64,000 bases of DNA, from NCBI GenBank assembly GCA_963816555.1, contig CAWFLD010000011.1, positions 62,001-126,000 of the forward strand, written 5' to 3'. The position numbers were made by a program, and so were the translations under genes. Each line of letters opens with the position of its first letter. The stretch's first letter is position 1. This DNA comes from Lutibaculum sp963816555. GTDB taxonomy: Bacteria; Pseudomonadota; Alphaproteobacteria; Rhizobiales; Tepidamorphaceae. Below are positions 55,041 through 63,492 of the stretch, piece after piece. Below the pieces are notes generated by a model. The model was not told the DNA's origin. It saw nothing but the letters and a program-made list of their open reading frames with translations, and made no database searches.

Positions 55041-55352
55041 CTAGATACGGCCCCGGGCCGAACCGCAGCCGACGATGTCGGCATCCACGACCACCAGCGC
55101 CCCCGCGGCCGACAGCCGGGCCGGCAGGTCGCCGTCGCCCGCCCTGACGATCATCACGTTGCGCCACAGGCCGGGGCCCAGCACGTCGCCGGCCTCGCCC
55201 GCCGCGACGAGCGCAGCCTCCTCGTTCCACCACGGCGGAAAGATCGCCGCGACGGCCCGTGCCGACGCCGGCACCGGAAGCGACAGCGCGGCGACGAGCG
55301 TCAGCGCCGCCATGGCGCAGCCCGACAGCCACGGCATCAGACGGCCCTTCAC
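55041..55352 (-). CDS. Small secreted protein of unknown function inside the che operon
   Basis: A 103-residue protein with a Sec signal peptide (GTG 55352, or ATG 55337; hydrophobic stretch AMAALTLVAALSLPVPASARA). The mature part is about 70 residues: AAIFPPWWNEEAALVAAGEA, GPGLWRNVMIVRAGDGDLPARL, VVVDADIVGCGS. It starts one base after the stop of the globin receptor gene and ends 10 bp before the next receptor start, so it is translated from the same mRNA. I do not recognise the family. A periplasmic accessory to one of the flanking receptors is a reasonable guess. Confidence 0.7.
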   Translation of the reverse strand: MKGRLMPWLSGCAMAALTLVAALSLPVPASARAVAAIFPPWWNEEAALVAAGEAGDVLGPGLWRNVMIVRAGDGDLPARLSAAGALVVVDADIVGCGSARGRI

Positions 55353-55353
55353 C

Positions 55354-56862
55354 TCAGGACGCCCTTCTCATCTGGTGCCGGAGGGAACCGTCGGTCTCCA
55401 CGGCGCCCTTCGACAGCCGGAACTGCGCGACGAGACGCGACAGGTCGTCGGCGTCCTGCGCGAGGCTGCGGGAGGCCGCGCTGGTCTGCTCGACCATCGC
55501 GGCGTTCTGCTGTGTGACCTGGTCCATCTGGTTGACCGCTGTATTCACCTCGCCGAGTCCGGTCGACTGTTCTTCGGTCGACGACGAGATGCTCGCGATG
55601 AGCCCGTTGATAGCCGAGACTCTCTCAACGATCCGTTGCAGGGCGTCGCCTGTTCTTCCGACCAGGGTTACGCCTTCGTCAACTTGTGCCGTCGACGTCG
55701 AGATGAGCGTCTTGATCTCCTTTGCGGCCTCGGCCGAGCGCTGCGCCAGCGCCCGAACTTCCTGCGCGACCACGGCGAAGCCCTTGCCGGCCTCGCCGGC
55801 GCGCGCCGCCTCGACGCCCGCGTTCAGGGCGAGCAGGTTCGTCTGGAAGGCGATCTCGTCGATCACGCCGATGATCTGCGAGATCTGCTTCGAGGAGCCC
55901 TCGATGCCGTTCATCGCCTCGACCGTGCGCCGCACGATCTCGCCGGAGGCCTGCGCCTCCGCCGTCGCCTCGGCGACGCTGTCGCGGGCCTTCCGCGCGC
56001 CGTCCGTGCTCTGCCTGACCGTCGAGGTGATCTCGTCGAGGGCGGCGGCCGTCTCTTCGAGGCTCGCCGCCTGCTGCTCGGTGCGCCGCGACAGGTCGTC
56101 GGCGGCGTGGCTCACCTCGCTGCTGGCGCAGCTGATGCCGGCCGTCTTCTCGCTGACGGTGCGCATGGCAGCCTCGAGCGTCTCGGCGGCCTTGTTGAAG
56201 TCGCCCTTCAGCTTCTGGAACTGCGGCGCGACATCGGCCTCGACCCGGACGGCGAGATCCCCCTCGGCCAGCCTGGCGAGCGCCTGCTCGATCGCGGCCA
56301 TGGCGACCTGCCGCTCGCCCTCCATCGTCCGGCGGGCTGCCTCTTCCTTGCGCCGGGCCTCCTCGGCGGCCTCGATGTAGACGGTGATGGCGATGTCCAT
56401 GTCGAGCAGGACCGCCTTGACGAAGGCGCCGATCACCCGGCCGAGATCCTCCGCGTGGGTCTTGCCGCCGAGGCTCACCCGCTTGCGCAGGCGCACCGCC
56501 AGGCTGCGCACCACCTCGTCGGCCAGCAGCGCGTAGCCGCCGACATACCAGCGCGGCTCGAGGCCGATCCGGGCGTGCGTCCGCCCGACCGTCGTCACGC
56601 CCTCCAGGTATGCCTCGTTGAACTCGCCGCTCGCGATGTTGGCCCAGTGGCCGGCCTGCGCCGTCTTGGCGCCGTTCATCTGCGCGTCGCTCGAGAAGAA
56701 GCGGCTGACCGCCGGCTCGGCCCTGATCTTGTCGTAGAAGATCGACAGCGCCCTCGGCATCTCCTCGTCGAGGATCGGCTTGATCCGGAGCAGGTCGGCG
56801 CGCGTGCGCTCGTCGATCTCCATGAAGGAAAGTCGTTCGGCGAGTGTCGTCGTGCGGGTCAT
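55354..56862 (-). CDS. Globin-coupled methyl-accepting protein (HemAT-type aerotaxis sensor)
   Basis: A 502-residue cytoplasmic receptor. Residues 15-165 form a sensor globin domain, with the proximal heme His at about H96 in THARIGLEPRWYVGGYAL, the globin-sensor signature. A short coiled-coil/HAMP-like link follows, then the signalling hairpin with tip EIAFQTNLLALNAGVEAARAGE. There are no membrane helices. HemAT proteins bind oxygen and signal aerotaxis. Unlike the other three receptors here it ends HQMRRAS and lacks the xWEEF docking tail. It is the first gene of the che operon, 465 bp after the neighbouring receptor gene. Confidence 0.9.
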   Translation of the reverse strand: MTRTTTLAERLSFMEIDERTRADLLRIKPILDEEMPRALSIFYDKIRAEPAVSRFFSSDAQMNGAKTAQAGHWANIASGEFNEAYLEGVTTVGRTHARIGLEPRWYVGGYALLADEVVRSLAVRLRKRVSLGGKTHAEDLGRVIGAFVKAVLLDMDIAITVYIEAAEEARRKEEAARRTMEGERQVAMAAIEQALARLAEGDLAVRVEADVAPQFQKLKGDFNKAAETLEAAMRTVSEKTAGISCASSEVSHAADDLSRRTEQQAASLEETAAALDEITSTVRQSTDGARKARDSVAEATAEAQASGEIVRRTVEAMNGIEGSSKQISQIIGVIDEIAFQTNLLALNAGVEAARAGEAGKGFAVVAQEVRALAQRSAEAAKEIKTLISTSTAQVDEGVTLVGRTGDALQRIVERVSAINGLIASISSSTEEQSTGLGEVNTAVNQMDQVTQQNAAMVEQTSAASRSLAQDADDLSRLVAQFRLSKGAVETDGSLRHQMRRAS

Positions 56863-57327
56863 ATTGGCCCGTATCCCTTCATCGGCGGCCGGTTCGCTGG
56901 CACGGCCGCCATTCGTTCCGTTCGACGGGCGAACGCTGCGGCTCCGCCGCGGCGGGGCCTCGTTCGTTCGGCAGGACACCTTTCCATGTGGAGGGGGCCG
57001 GCAAGTCGTCCGGAGCTCTTGCTGGCTCCATCCCCCGCCGCCGATGGTGGCGGAAGACCTCTTGGGAAGACTTTTGCCTCGAATAGACTAAGCATCACTT
57101 AATCGCGGACTCGATCTGCAGGTCATTCGCAAGATCAAAATCTTCGAATTCAAGTATTGGTATTTCTACGTAGGTGACGATTTTTGCGGCCACGGACGGG
57201 GCCGGAGGAACGGGGCGACGGGATTGGACGCTCCGCTCCGTGGCTCATGGCCGGCCGCACCGGATTCGGCGGAAGGACGAGGCGTTGCCGCCGCGCCGCG
57301 CCTGCGCGCGGCGCGGCGGCCGTGACC
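56863..57327. other. Intergenic region upstream of the che operon (465 bp)
   Basis: This separates the globin-receptor/che operon from an independent receptor operon on the same strand. It contains an unusually AT-rich block at about 57070-57185 in otherwise very GC-rich DNA, probably the promoter of the che operon, but no consensus pair could be fixed. Short open frames here look random. Confidence 0.4.
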
Positions 57328-59232
57328 TCAGAATTCCTCCCACCCCTCCTCGTCGGCCGCGGGCGCGGCCTTGAGGGCGGTGTTGCCGACGAGGGTCGGG
57401 CGGGGCCGCGAGGGCGCGGCCGGGCGGGAGCCTCTCGCGGCCGGGGCGGCGGCGCGGGGTGCGGCCGCCTCCGTCGCGCCGGCGAGGCGGAAGCGCGCGA
57501 CGAGCCGGGCGAGCTCGCCCGTCTCCTGCGACAGGCTGTGCGCCGCCGCCGTCTGCTCCTCGACCATCGCCGCGTTCTGCTGCGTCACCTGGTCCATCTG
57601 GTTGACCGCCGTGTTGACCTCGGCGAGGCCCGTCGCCTGCTCCTGCGCCGAGCCCGAGATGTCGCGCACGATGGCGTTGATCTCCGCCACCTGCCCGGCG
57701 ATCCGGTTGAGCGCCTCGCCCGTCCGCGCCACGAGGTCGACGCCCTGCGCCACCTGGCCCGACGAGGTCTGGATCAGCGTCTTGATCTCCTTGGCGGCCT
57801 CCGCCGAGCGCTGCGCCAGGCCGCGCACCTCCTGCGCCACGACGGCGAAGCCCTTGCCGGCATCCCCCGCCCGCGCCGCCTCGACGCCGGCGTTCAGCGC
57901 CAGCAGGTTCGTCTGGAAGGCGATCTCGTCGATCACGCCGATGATCTGCGAGATCTGCTTGGAGGATGCCTCGATCTCCGTCATCGCGCCGACCGCGGTC
58001 TTCACGACCTCGCCGGATTCCTCGGCGTCGGACTTGGCCTTGCCGACGACGTCGCGGGCGTGGTTCGCCCCGTCCGCCGTCTTCTTCACCGTCGCGGTGA
58101 TCTCGTCGAGCGCGGCCGCCGTCTCCTCCAGGCTCGCCGCCTGCTGCTCGGTGCGCCGCGACAGGTCGTCGGAGGCCTGGCTGATCTCGCCGGTGCCGGT
58201 GCGGATCGCGTCCGTCGTGCCGACGATCGTCGTCATGACCTCGCTCAGCTGCTCCATCGCCGCGTTGAAGTCGTCGCGGAGCTGGCGGTACTCGCCGGGG
58301 AACTCCGCCTCGATCCGGTAGGTCAGGTCGCCGTCCGACAGCTTCGACAGGCCCGAGCCGATCTCGCTGACGACGATCGACTGCTCCTCCGCCGCCCGGC
58401 TCTGCGTCGCCTCGCTGCGCCGGCGCTCGGAATCCGCCGCCTCGCGCTGCGCCGCGGCCTCCGCCTCGACGCGCTGCTTCTCGATCGCCGCCTGCTTGAA
58501 CGTCATGACCGCCTGCGCCATGCGGCCGATCTCGTCGCGGCGCGACACGTGCGGCACCTCGACGGTGTTGTCGCCGCCGGCCAGAGCCGACATCACGCCC
58601 GTCACCTTGCGGATCGGGCCGGTGACGCTCTTCATCAGGAAGATCGACACGATGCCGACGATGACCGCCGCGAGGGCGAGGCCGAACAGCGTGCCCTTGA
58701 TCGTCTTCTCGCGGGCGATCGCCTCGAGATGCGACAGGTCCCAGGCCGTCGTCAGGCTGCCGATCGTCTCGCCGCCCGGCGCGATCGGCGTGACCACGAC
58801 CAGATGGTGGTCGCGCCAGCTCGTCACGGTCTTGCCCGCGCCGAGATCCTCGGCCGCCGCCTTCACGCTCGGCATCAGGTCGCCGAAGCTGTCCAGCGTG
58901 TCGTGTGCGAAGGAGGTGACGACCTCGCCGTCCTTGTTGAGGACGAGGACGTCGGACAGCTCGTTGCCCGGATCCTTGACGAGGTCGTCGTAAACCTTCG
59001 CGACGACCTCAGCCTTGCCCCATTTGACACCCCCCGCCATCTGGTTGGCCATCAGGTTGGCGATGACGGTGGTGCTGCTTTGCGCGTGCTCGTAGACGGT
59101 GCTGCGCAGGTTCTGCATTTCCAGCACCACCAGGGCCGAGACCCCGATGAGCACTGGAATGGCGGTGGCCAGCGCGGCCTTGACGCCGATGGAGCGACCG
59201 AACGCAAAGTTACGCAATGACAAACTCGGCAT
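57328..59232 (-). CDS. Methyl-accepting chemotaxis protein with periplasmic CACHE-like domain
   Basis: A 634-residue receptor. ATG 59232 follows GGAGGAGG. Membrane helix one is at about 18-40. The periplasmic domain (about 40-190) includes DLVKDPGNELSDVLVLNKDG and a DHHLVVVTPI strand in the manner of single CACHE domains. Helix two is near LFGLALAAVIVGIVSIFLM, followed by HAMP (VTGPIRKVTGVMSALAGGD) and a second HAMP-like region. The signalling tip is EIAFQTNLLALNAGVEAARAGD, ending EEGWEEF. It lies 29 bp downstream of the CACHE-like secreted protein on the same strand and is probably co-transcribed with it. Confidence 0.9.
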   Translation of the reverse strand: MPSLSLRNFAFGRSIGVKAALATAIPVLIGVSALVVLEMQNLRSTVYEHAQSSTTVIANLMANQMAGGVKWGKAEVVAKVYDDLVKDPGNELSDVLVLNKDGEVVTSFAHDTLDSFGDLMPSVKAAAEDLGAGKTVTSWRDHHLVVVTPIAPGGETIGSLTTAWDLSHLEAIAREKTIKGTLFGLALAAVIVGIVSIFLMKSVTGPIRKVTGVMSALAGGDNTVEVPHVSRRDEIGRMAQAVMTFKQAAIEKQRVEAEAAAQREAADSERRRSEATQSRAAEEQSIVVSEIGSGLSKLSDGDLTYRIEAEFPGEYRQLRDDFNAAMEQLSEVMTTIVGTTDAIRTGTGEISQASDDLSRRTEQQAASLEETAAALDEITATVKKTADGANHARDVVGKAKSDAEESGEVVKTAVGAMTEIEASSKQISQIIGVIDEIAFQTNLLALNAGVEAARAGDAGKGFAVVAQEVRGLAQRSAEAAKEIKTLIQTSSGQVAQGVDLVARTGEALNRIAGQVAEINAIVRDISGSAQEQATGLAEVNTAVNQMDQVTQQNAAMVEEQTAAAHSLSQETGELARLVARFRLAGATEAAAPRAAAPAARGSRPAAPSRPRPTLVGNTALKAAPAADEEGWEEF

Positions 59233-59261
59233 GGCTGAGGCCTCCTCCTTCACGTGCCCGA

Positions 59262-59858
59262 TTACATTCCGAGCATGTCGAGGTTGATGCCGGCCGTGGC
59301 GGCGCCGATCGGCTCGCCGGTCTCGGGATCAACGATGGTGAAGCTCGCCTGCGACTGCAGCGTCTGGGTGGACTCGTCCTGCTCCACGTCGTCGACGAAG
59401 ACCGCATCGGCGCCGGCGCCGTAGGTCTTCTGGAACTTGGCCTCGTCACCCTGCCAGTAGTCGGAGGTGGGATCGCTCTGGCCGACGTTCAGGCCCTTGG
59501 CGTCCATCACGAACAGCTCGGTCACCATGCCCTGCTGGTCGTTCTTCACCTTCTTGAGGTACTGCGACGCGTCGGAGTTGAGGGTCTCGTCCATCAGCTT
59601 GCCGCCGCCGGAATCGACCTCCGAGCGCCACTCCTTGTCGAGCTCGTCGATCTTGTCCTGCGAATACGAGCCGGTCTTCTCGTTCTGGGCCTTGATCGCC
59701 TTGATGACCGTCGGGTCCTTCAGGGCGTCCATGAGCTTGGAGTTCACGTACTCCTTGATCGGAGCGACGTGCTCTCCCTCGGCCGAAGCCGGCGCGTTGG
59801 CGGCGGCTCCCAGAAGCATCACGGACAGGGCCGCGGTCGTCAGCATGGTCTTGAACAT
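59262..59858 (-). CDS. Free-standing periplasmic CACHE/PDC-like sensor protein
   Basis: A 198-residue secreted protein. Its signal peptide is at residues 1-26 (MLTTAALSVMLLGAAANAPASA). The mature part has the PDC fold signature: LFVMDAKGLNVGQSDPTSDY, WQGDEAKFQKTYGAGADAV, and FTIVDPETGEPIGAATAGI. Such domains normally form the extracellular part of receptors. Here it has no membrane anchor or signalling domain. It lies between two receptor genes on one strand (64 bp after the CHASE3 receptor gene and 29 bp before the CACHE receptor gene), so it may be a soluble ligand-binding partner for one of them. ATG 59858 follows GGGGAAGAC. Confidence 0.85.
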   Translation of the reverse strand: MFKTMLTTAALSVMLLGAAANAPASAEGEHVAPIKEYVNSKLMDALKDPTVIKAIKAQNEKTGSYSQDKIDELDKEWRSEVDSGGGKLMDETLNSDASQYLKKVKNDQQGMVTELFVMDAKGLNVGQSDPTSDYWQGDEAKFQKTYGAGADAVFVDDVEQDESTQTLQSQASFTIVDPETGEPIGAATAGINLDMLGM

Positions 59859-59922
59859 GTCAGTCTTCCCCCTTCGGTTGTGAAACAGTCGTTCTTCGAC
59901 GGCGCCGTCTTCGGGTCTTCCG

Positions 59923-61848
59923 TCAAAATTCCTCCCAGTCGTTCTCGACGACCGGATCCATCTTGAGTGCGGTGTTGCCGGCGACGGCGGGACGTGCCGC
60001 CTTCCGGGCCTGAGGCGCGGCAGGCGCCGGCCGGGTCGCCGTGGCGACGTCGCCCTCGCCGAGCTTGAAGCCCGCCACGAGCCGGACGAGCTCGCCGGTC
60101 TCGTTCGACAGGCCGTGCGCGGCGGCGGTGGCCTGCTCGACCATGGCGGCGTTCTGCTGCGTCACCTGGTCCATCTGGTTGACGGCCGTGTTGACCTCGG
60201 CGAGGCCCGTCGCCTGCTCCTGCGCGGAGGCGGAGATGTCGCGGACGATGCCGTTGATCTCCGTCACCTGCTCGACGATGCGGGCCAGCGCCTCGCCCGC
60301 CCGGCCGACGAGCGACACGCCCTGCTCGACCTGGCCGGACGACGTCTGGATCAGCGTCTTGATCTCCTTGGCGGCGTCGGCCGAGCGCTGCGCCAGCGCG
60401 CGGACCTCCTGCGCCACGACCGCGAAGCCCTTGCCCGCCTCGCCGGCACGCGCCGCCTCGACGCCGGCGTTCAGCGCCAGCAGGTTCGTCTGGAAGGCGA
60501 TCTCGTCGATCACGCCGATGATCTGCGAGATCTGCTTCGAGGAGCCCTCGATCTCGGTCATCGCGCCGACCGCGCTCTTGACGACCTCGCCCGACTGCTC
60601 GGCGTCGCTCTTGGCCTTGCCGACGACGTCGCGGGCATGGTTCGAGCCCTCGGCGGTGCGCTTCACCGTCGCCGTGATCTCGTCGAGCGCCGCCGCCGTC
60701 TCCTCCAGGCTCGCCGCCTGCTGCTCGGTGCGCCGCGACAGGTCGTCGGAGGCCTGGCTGATCTCGCCGGTGCCCGAGCGGATGCCCTCGGTGGCGCGCG
60801 CGATCGTCTTCATCGCGTCCTGCATCTGCGACATCGCGCCGTTGAAGTCGTCCTTGAGCTTCCGGTACTCGCCCGGGAACTCCGCCGCGATCCGGTAGGT
60901 CAGGTCGCCGTCCGACAGCCTCGCGAGGCCGGTGCCGATCTCGCCGACCACGAGCGACTGCTCGTGCGACGCCTGCGTCTGCATCTCCTCGTTGCGGCGC
61001 CGCTCCGCATCCGCCTGCCCGCGCTGCGCCGTGGCCTCCGCCTCGACGCGCTCCTTCTCGAGCGCGGCTTCCTTGAACGTCAGCACCGTGCCGGCCATCT
61101 GGCCGATCTCGTCGCCCCGCCCGGTGAAGGGCACGTCCACGTCGTTGTTGCCGCGGGCGAGGTCCTTCATCGTCTCGGCCATGCGCAGGACCGGCCGCGC
61201 GATGACGCGGGAGGACAGCCAGCCGAAGGCGATGGCGAGCGCGGCGAGGACCGCCACGCCGACGCCGAGCGCCAGGAGCGCGGCGTCGTACGCGGCCTGC
61301 TGCAGGGCGAAATCGGCCTGCGTCCGCTGGGTCGCCTCGTCGGCGAAGGCGTCGAGGCCGTTCTCGACCGGCTCGATATACTTGTCGGCGATGCCGGAGG
61401 TCAGGATCCTGATCGCCTCGCCGTAGGTCACCGGGCTGCTCGCCGCCTTGATGGCCGGATCGGCGACGTTCGCGTGCCAGGCGGCGGCGGAGTCGGCGAT
61501 GGCCTTGAGGCTCGCCGCGTCCTCGGCGCCATCCTCCTTGTCCTTGGTCAGCTCAGCGATCTTGGCGAGCTCGGCCGAGAACGCCTCGTAGTGATGCTTG
61601 ACGCGGCCGGAGTAGAAGTCGTCCTTGGTGATGATGTAGCCGCGCAGCGAGTTCTCCTGCCGGCCGAGCGCCGCGCGCGCCTCCTTGGCGGCGACGAGGA
61701 TCTGGGACTCAATCTGCGTGTTGACGCGCTGCTCCTGGATCGTCCTCATGTTCATGAAGACGATGACGCCCATCAGGGCCGCGCCGACCGTGAGGGCGGC
61801 GAACGCCGCTCCCAGCTTGACCGAAATTCTCAAGTTCCCCAGACCCAC
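59923..61848 (-). CDS. Methyl-accepting chemotaxis protein with CHASE3-like domain
   Basis: A 641-residue receptor. GTG 61848 follows GGAGAGGCGA. Helix one is at 12-34, and the periplasmic CHASE3-like four-helix domain (about 38-185) includes RAALGRQENSLRGYIITKDD. Helix two is at about 188-212, HAMP is at RPVLRMAETMKDLARGNNDV, then the signalling tip EIAFQTNLLALNAGVEAARAGE, ending ENDWEEF. It heads the three-gene receptor operon. The cytoplasmic half is nearly identical to that of the CACHE receptor, so one arose by duplication with exchange of the sensor domain. Confidence 0.9.
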   Translation of the reverse strand: MGLGNLRISVKLGAAFAALTVGAALMGVIVFMNMRTIQEQRVNTQIESQILVAAKEARAALGRQENSLRGYIITKDDFYSGRVKHHYEAFSAELAKIAELTKDKEDGAEDAASLKAIADSAAAWHANVADPAIKAASSPVTYGEAIRILTSGIADKYIEPVENGLDAFADEATQRTQADFALQQAAYDAALLALGVGVAVLAALAIAFGWLSSRVIARPVLRMAETMKDLARGNNDVDVPFTGRGDEIGQMAGTVLTFKEAALEKERVEAEATAQRGQADAERRRNEEMQTQASHEQSLVVGEIGTGLARLSDGDLTYRIAAEFPGEYRKLKDDFNGAMSQMQDAMKTIARATEGIRSGTGEISQASDDLSRRTEQQAASLEETAAALDEITATVKRTAEGSNHARDVVGKAKSDAEQSGEVVKSAVGAMTEIEGSSKQISQIIGVIDEIAFQTNLLALNAGVEAARAGEAGKGFAVVAQEVRALAQRSADAAKEIKTLIQTSSGQVEQGVSLVGRAGEALARIVEQVTEINGIVRDISASAQEQATGLAEVNTAVNQMDQVTQQNAAMVEQATAAAHGLSNETGELVRLVAGFKLGEGDVATATRPAPAAPQARKAARPAVAGNTALKMDPVVENDWEEF

Positions 61849-62306
61849 TCTCGCCTCTCCTGCTCACGCACGCCGGCCGCCCCGATACTCGCGCAGCGGC
61901 CGCAGACCGGGCTCCTGCCCGGCGATGTTTCGATCGGGAACGACATGAGCGCGCCGAGGGCCCCGGCGCGTATCCCCCTCCCCCCACGTCACCGCCGGCG
62001 CATGACGCCAGTGCCGATGACGAAGGGGATCCTAAAAGCCTTTTCTTTCCAGAGGCTTAAATGAATTTTGAAGGAGAAAACGAGGGAAACCGCAGTTTTT
62101 CCGGGTTTCGGGCGCGGAAAACCCGACAATTCTACGAGTGTCGGTGGGTTTTTGCGGTGGTCGGGGCAGATTGCCGCACGTGCATCCAAGCTCTACCGGC
62201 GCGGCCGGAAGACCTTCTGCGGAGATCGGGGATTGCGTATCGGCGATGCCGGTGCGCCGGCCCAGAGGGCCGGCCTGCGCTCTGAGAAGAGAGGAACGGG
62301 GCCCGG
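61849..62306. other. Intergenic region with AT-rich promoter candidate and a hairpin
   Basis: This separates the PAS/XRE gene (minus) from the receptor operon (minus). A strongly AT-rich block lies at about 62025-62130 and probably holds the receptor-operon promoter. An 8-bp perfect stem, GCCGGCCC (62256-62263) with GGGCCGGC (62267-62274), lies 33 bp past the PAS/XRE stop and may be a terminator, but it has no T-tract. No gene is seen. Confidence 0.4.
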
Positions 62307-63334
62307 CTAGACCGGGCGCACCGCCGGCTTCCCGGTGCTCGGGAAGATGAACTCGACGCCGCCGTTCTCCAGCGCCTGCTGGACCATGGCGAGCTTCGGC
62401 TCGAAGGAGGGGGGCGATCCGTCCAGCTCCTCCAGGCGGCGGATGGTCGAGACCGAGACATCGGCCTGCTCGGCCAGTTCCCGCACGGACCAGTTGAGGA
62501 TGCCGCGGCCGGCGCGCAGCTGCGCGCCCGTGGGCTGGACCCGCTTGTCCGTCGGCGCCCGGCCGAGACCGCTCCGCCCGATGTCGCGGCACACGCCGAG
62601 CCACTCCCGGATGCCGCCGCCCTGCGTGACGACCGGAAGGACGCGCAGCTGGAACATGCTGTCGCCGGAGCCTTCCGAGGCGAGACGGCACTCGGTGACG
62701 ATCTTCTCCCCGACGTCGCGCCCGGCTTCCCACGCGTGGACGAGCCGCGGCCTGTCGTCCTCGGCGACGAGGTCGAGCCAGGTCCGGGGCGTGTTCGGCA
62801 GCATCGTCGATATGATGCCGCGCGGATCAGACAGGATCTCGAGCGACCCGTCCGGCTGGGCGGTCCAGACGACGCCGTCGGCGCCCTCGGCGAGCGCCTG
62901 GAAGCGGTCGCGCGACGCATCGAGCGCGCCCTCGACGCGCTTGCGCGCCGTGATGTCGAACACCACCCCGACGACGCGAGCCGGATTGCCGTCCGCGTCG
63001 GACAGGGTCTCCGTCTTGGTCGTCATCCAGCGCAGGGAACCGTTCGGCCGGATGAGCCTGAAGTCGAAGCTGAGCGCGATGCCTTCGCGCATCGCCTGCG
63101 CCCGCTGCAGCTGGACGGGGCGATCCTCGGGATGGATGAGACTGTGAAAGAACTCCCTGGTGGGCGGCGTCGAGTTCGCGGGTCAGGCCGAACAGCCTGA
63201 TACAGGCCGTTCGACCACGACAGCAGGTTCGCCTCCAGATCCCACGCCCAGACCCCGACATGGCCTCTCTCTTCAAGGATATCGAAGTATTCTGATCCGA
63301 TTCGAGCGTTATGTCCGTGAGTTTGCGTATTCAT
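62307..63334 (-). CDS. PAS-PAS sensor with C-terminal XRE-type helix-turn-helix, two frameshifts
   Basis: Restored length is about 341 residues. The N-terminus is MNTQTHGHNARIGSEYFDIL. The first PAS domain has GVWAWDLEANLLSWSNGLY and, after the break, FGLTREL and REFFHSLIHPEDRP, with the PAC-like FRLIRPNGSLRWM. The second PAS domain covers ADGVVWTAQPDGSLEIL to VCRDIG. The last ~75 residues are an XRE-type DNA-binding domain (RAGRGILNWSVRELAEQADV, SVSTIRRLEELDG). The frame shifts +1 near 63198 and again near 63171, each repaired by removing one base. It probably regulates nearby genes such as the exopolysaccharide gene next to it. The start at 63334 is uncertain. Confidence 0.75.
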
Positions 63335-63492
63335 GAATTTCAGATGCAACTTTAATGCTCGTCCCGTTGCGGCCGCACCTTTTATTACCGTTGGTAAAGC
63401 GGCGCAACAAATCTCCTGCCTCGTATCCGCAGGGCGCTACGCGCGCCCGCGAACCCTCACGGGCCCGATTACGAGAGCCGCGAGATTCGAGA

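Noticed and set aside
62256..62274. Hairpin downstream of the PAS/XRE gene as an intrinsic terminator
   Set aside because: Stem is perfect but short and GC-only and no T-tract follows on the minus strand; kept only as a note in the intergenic entry.
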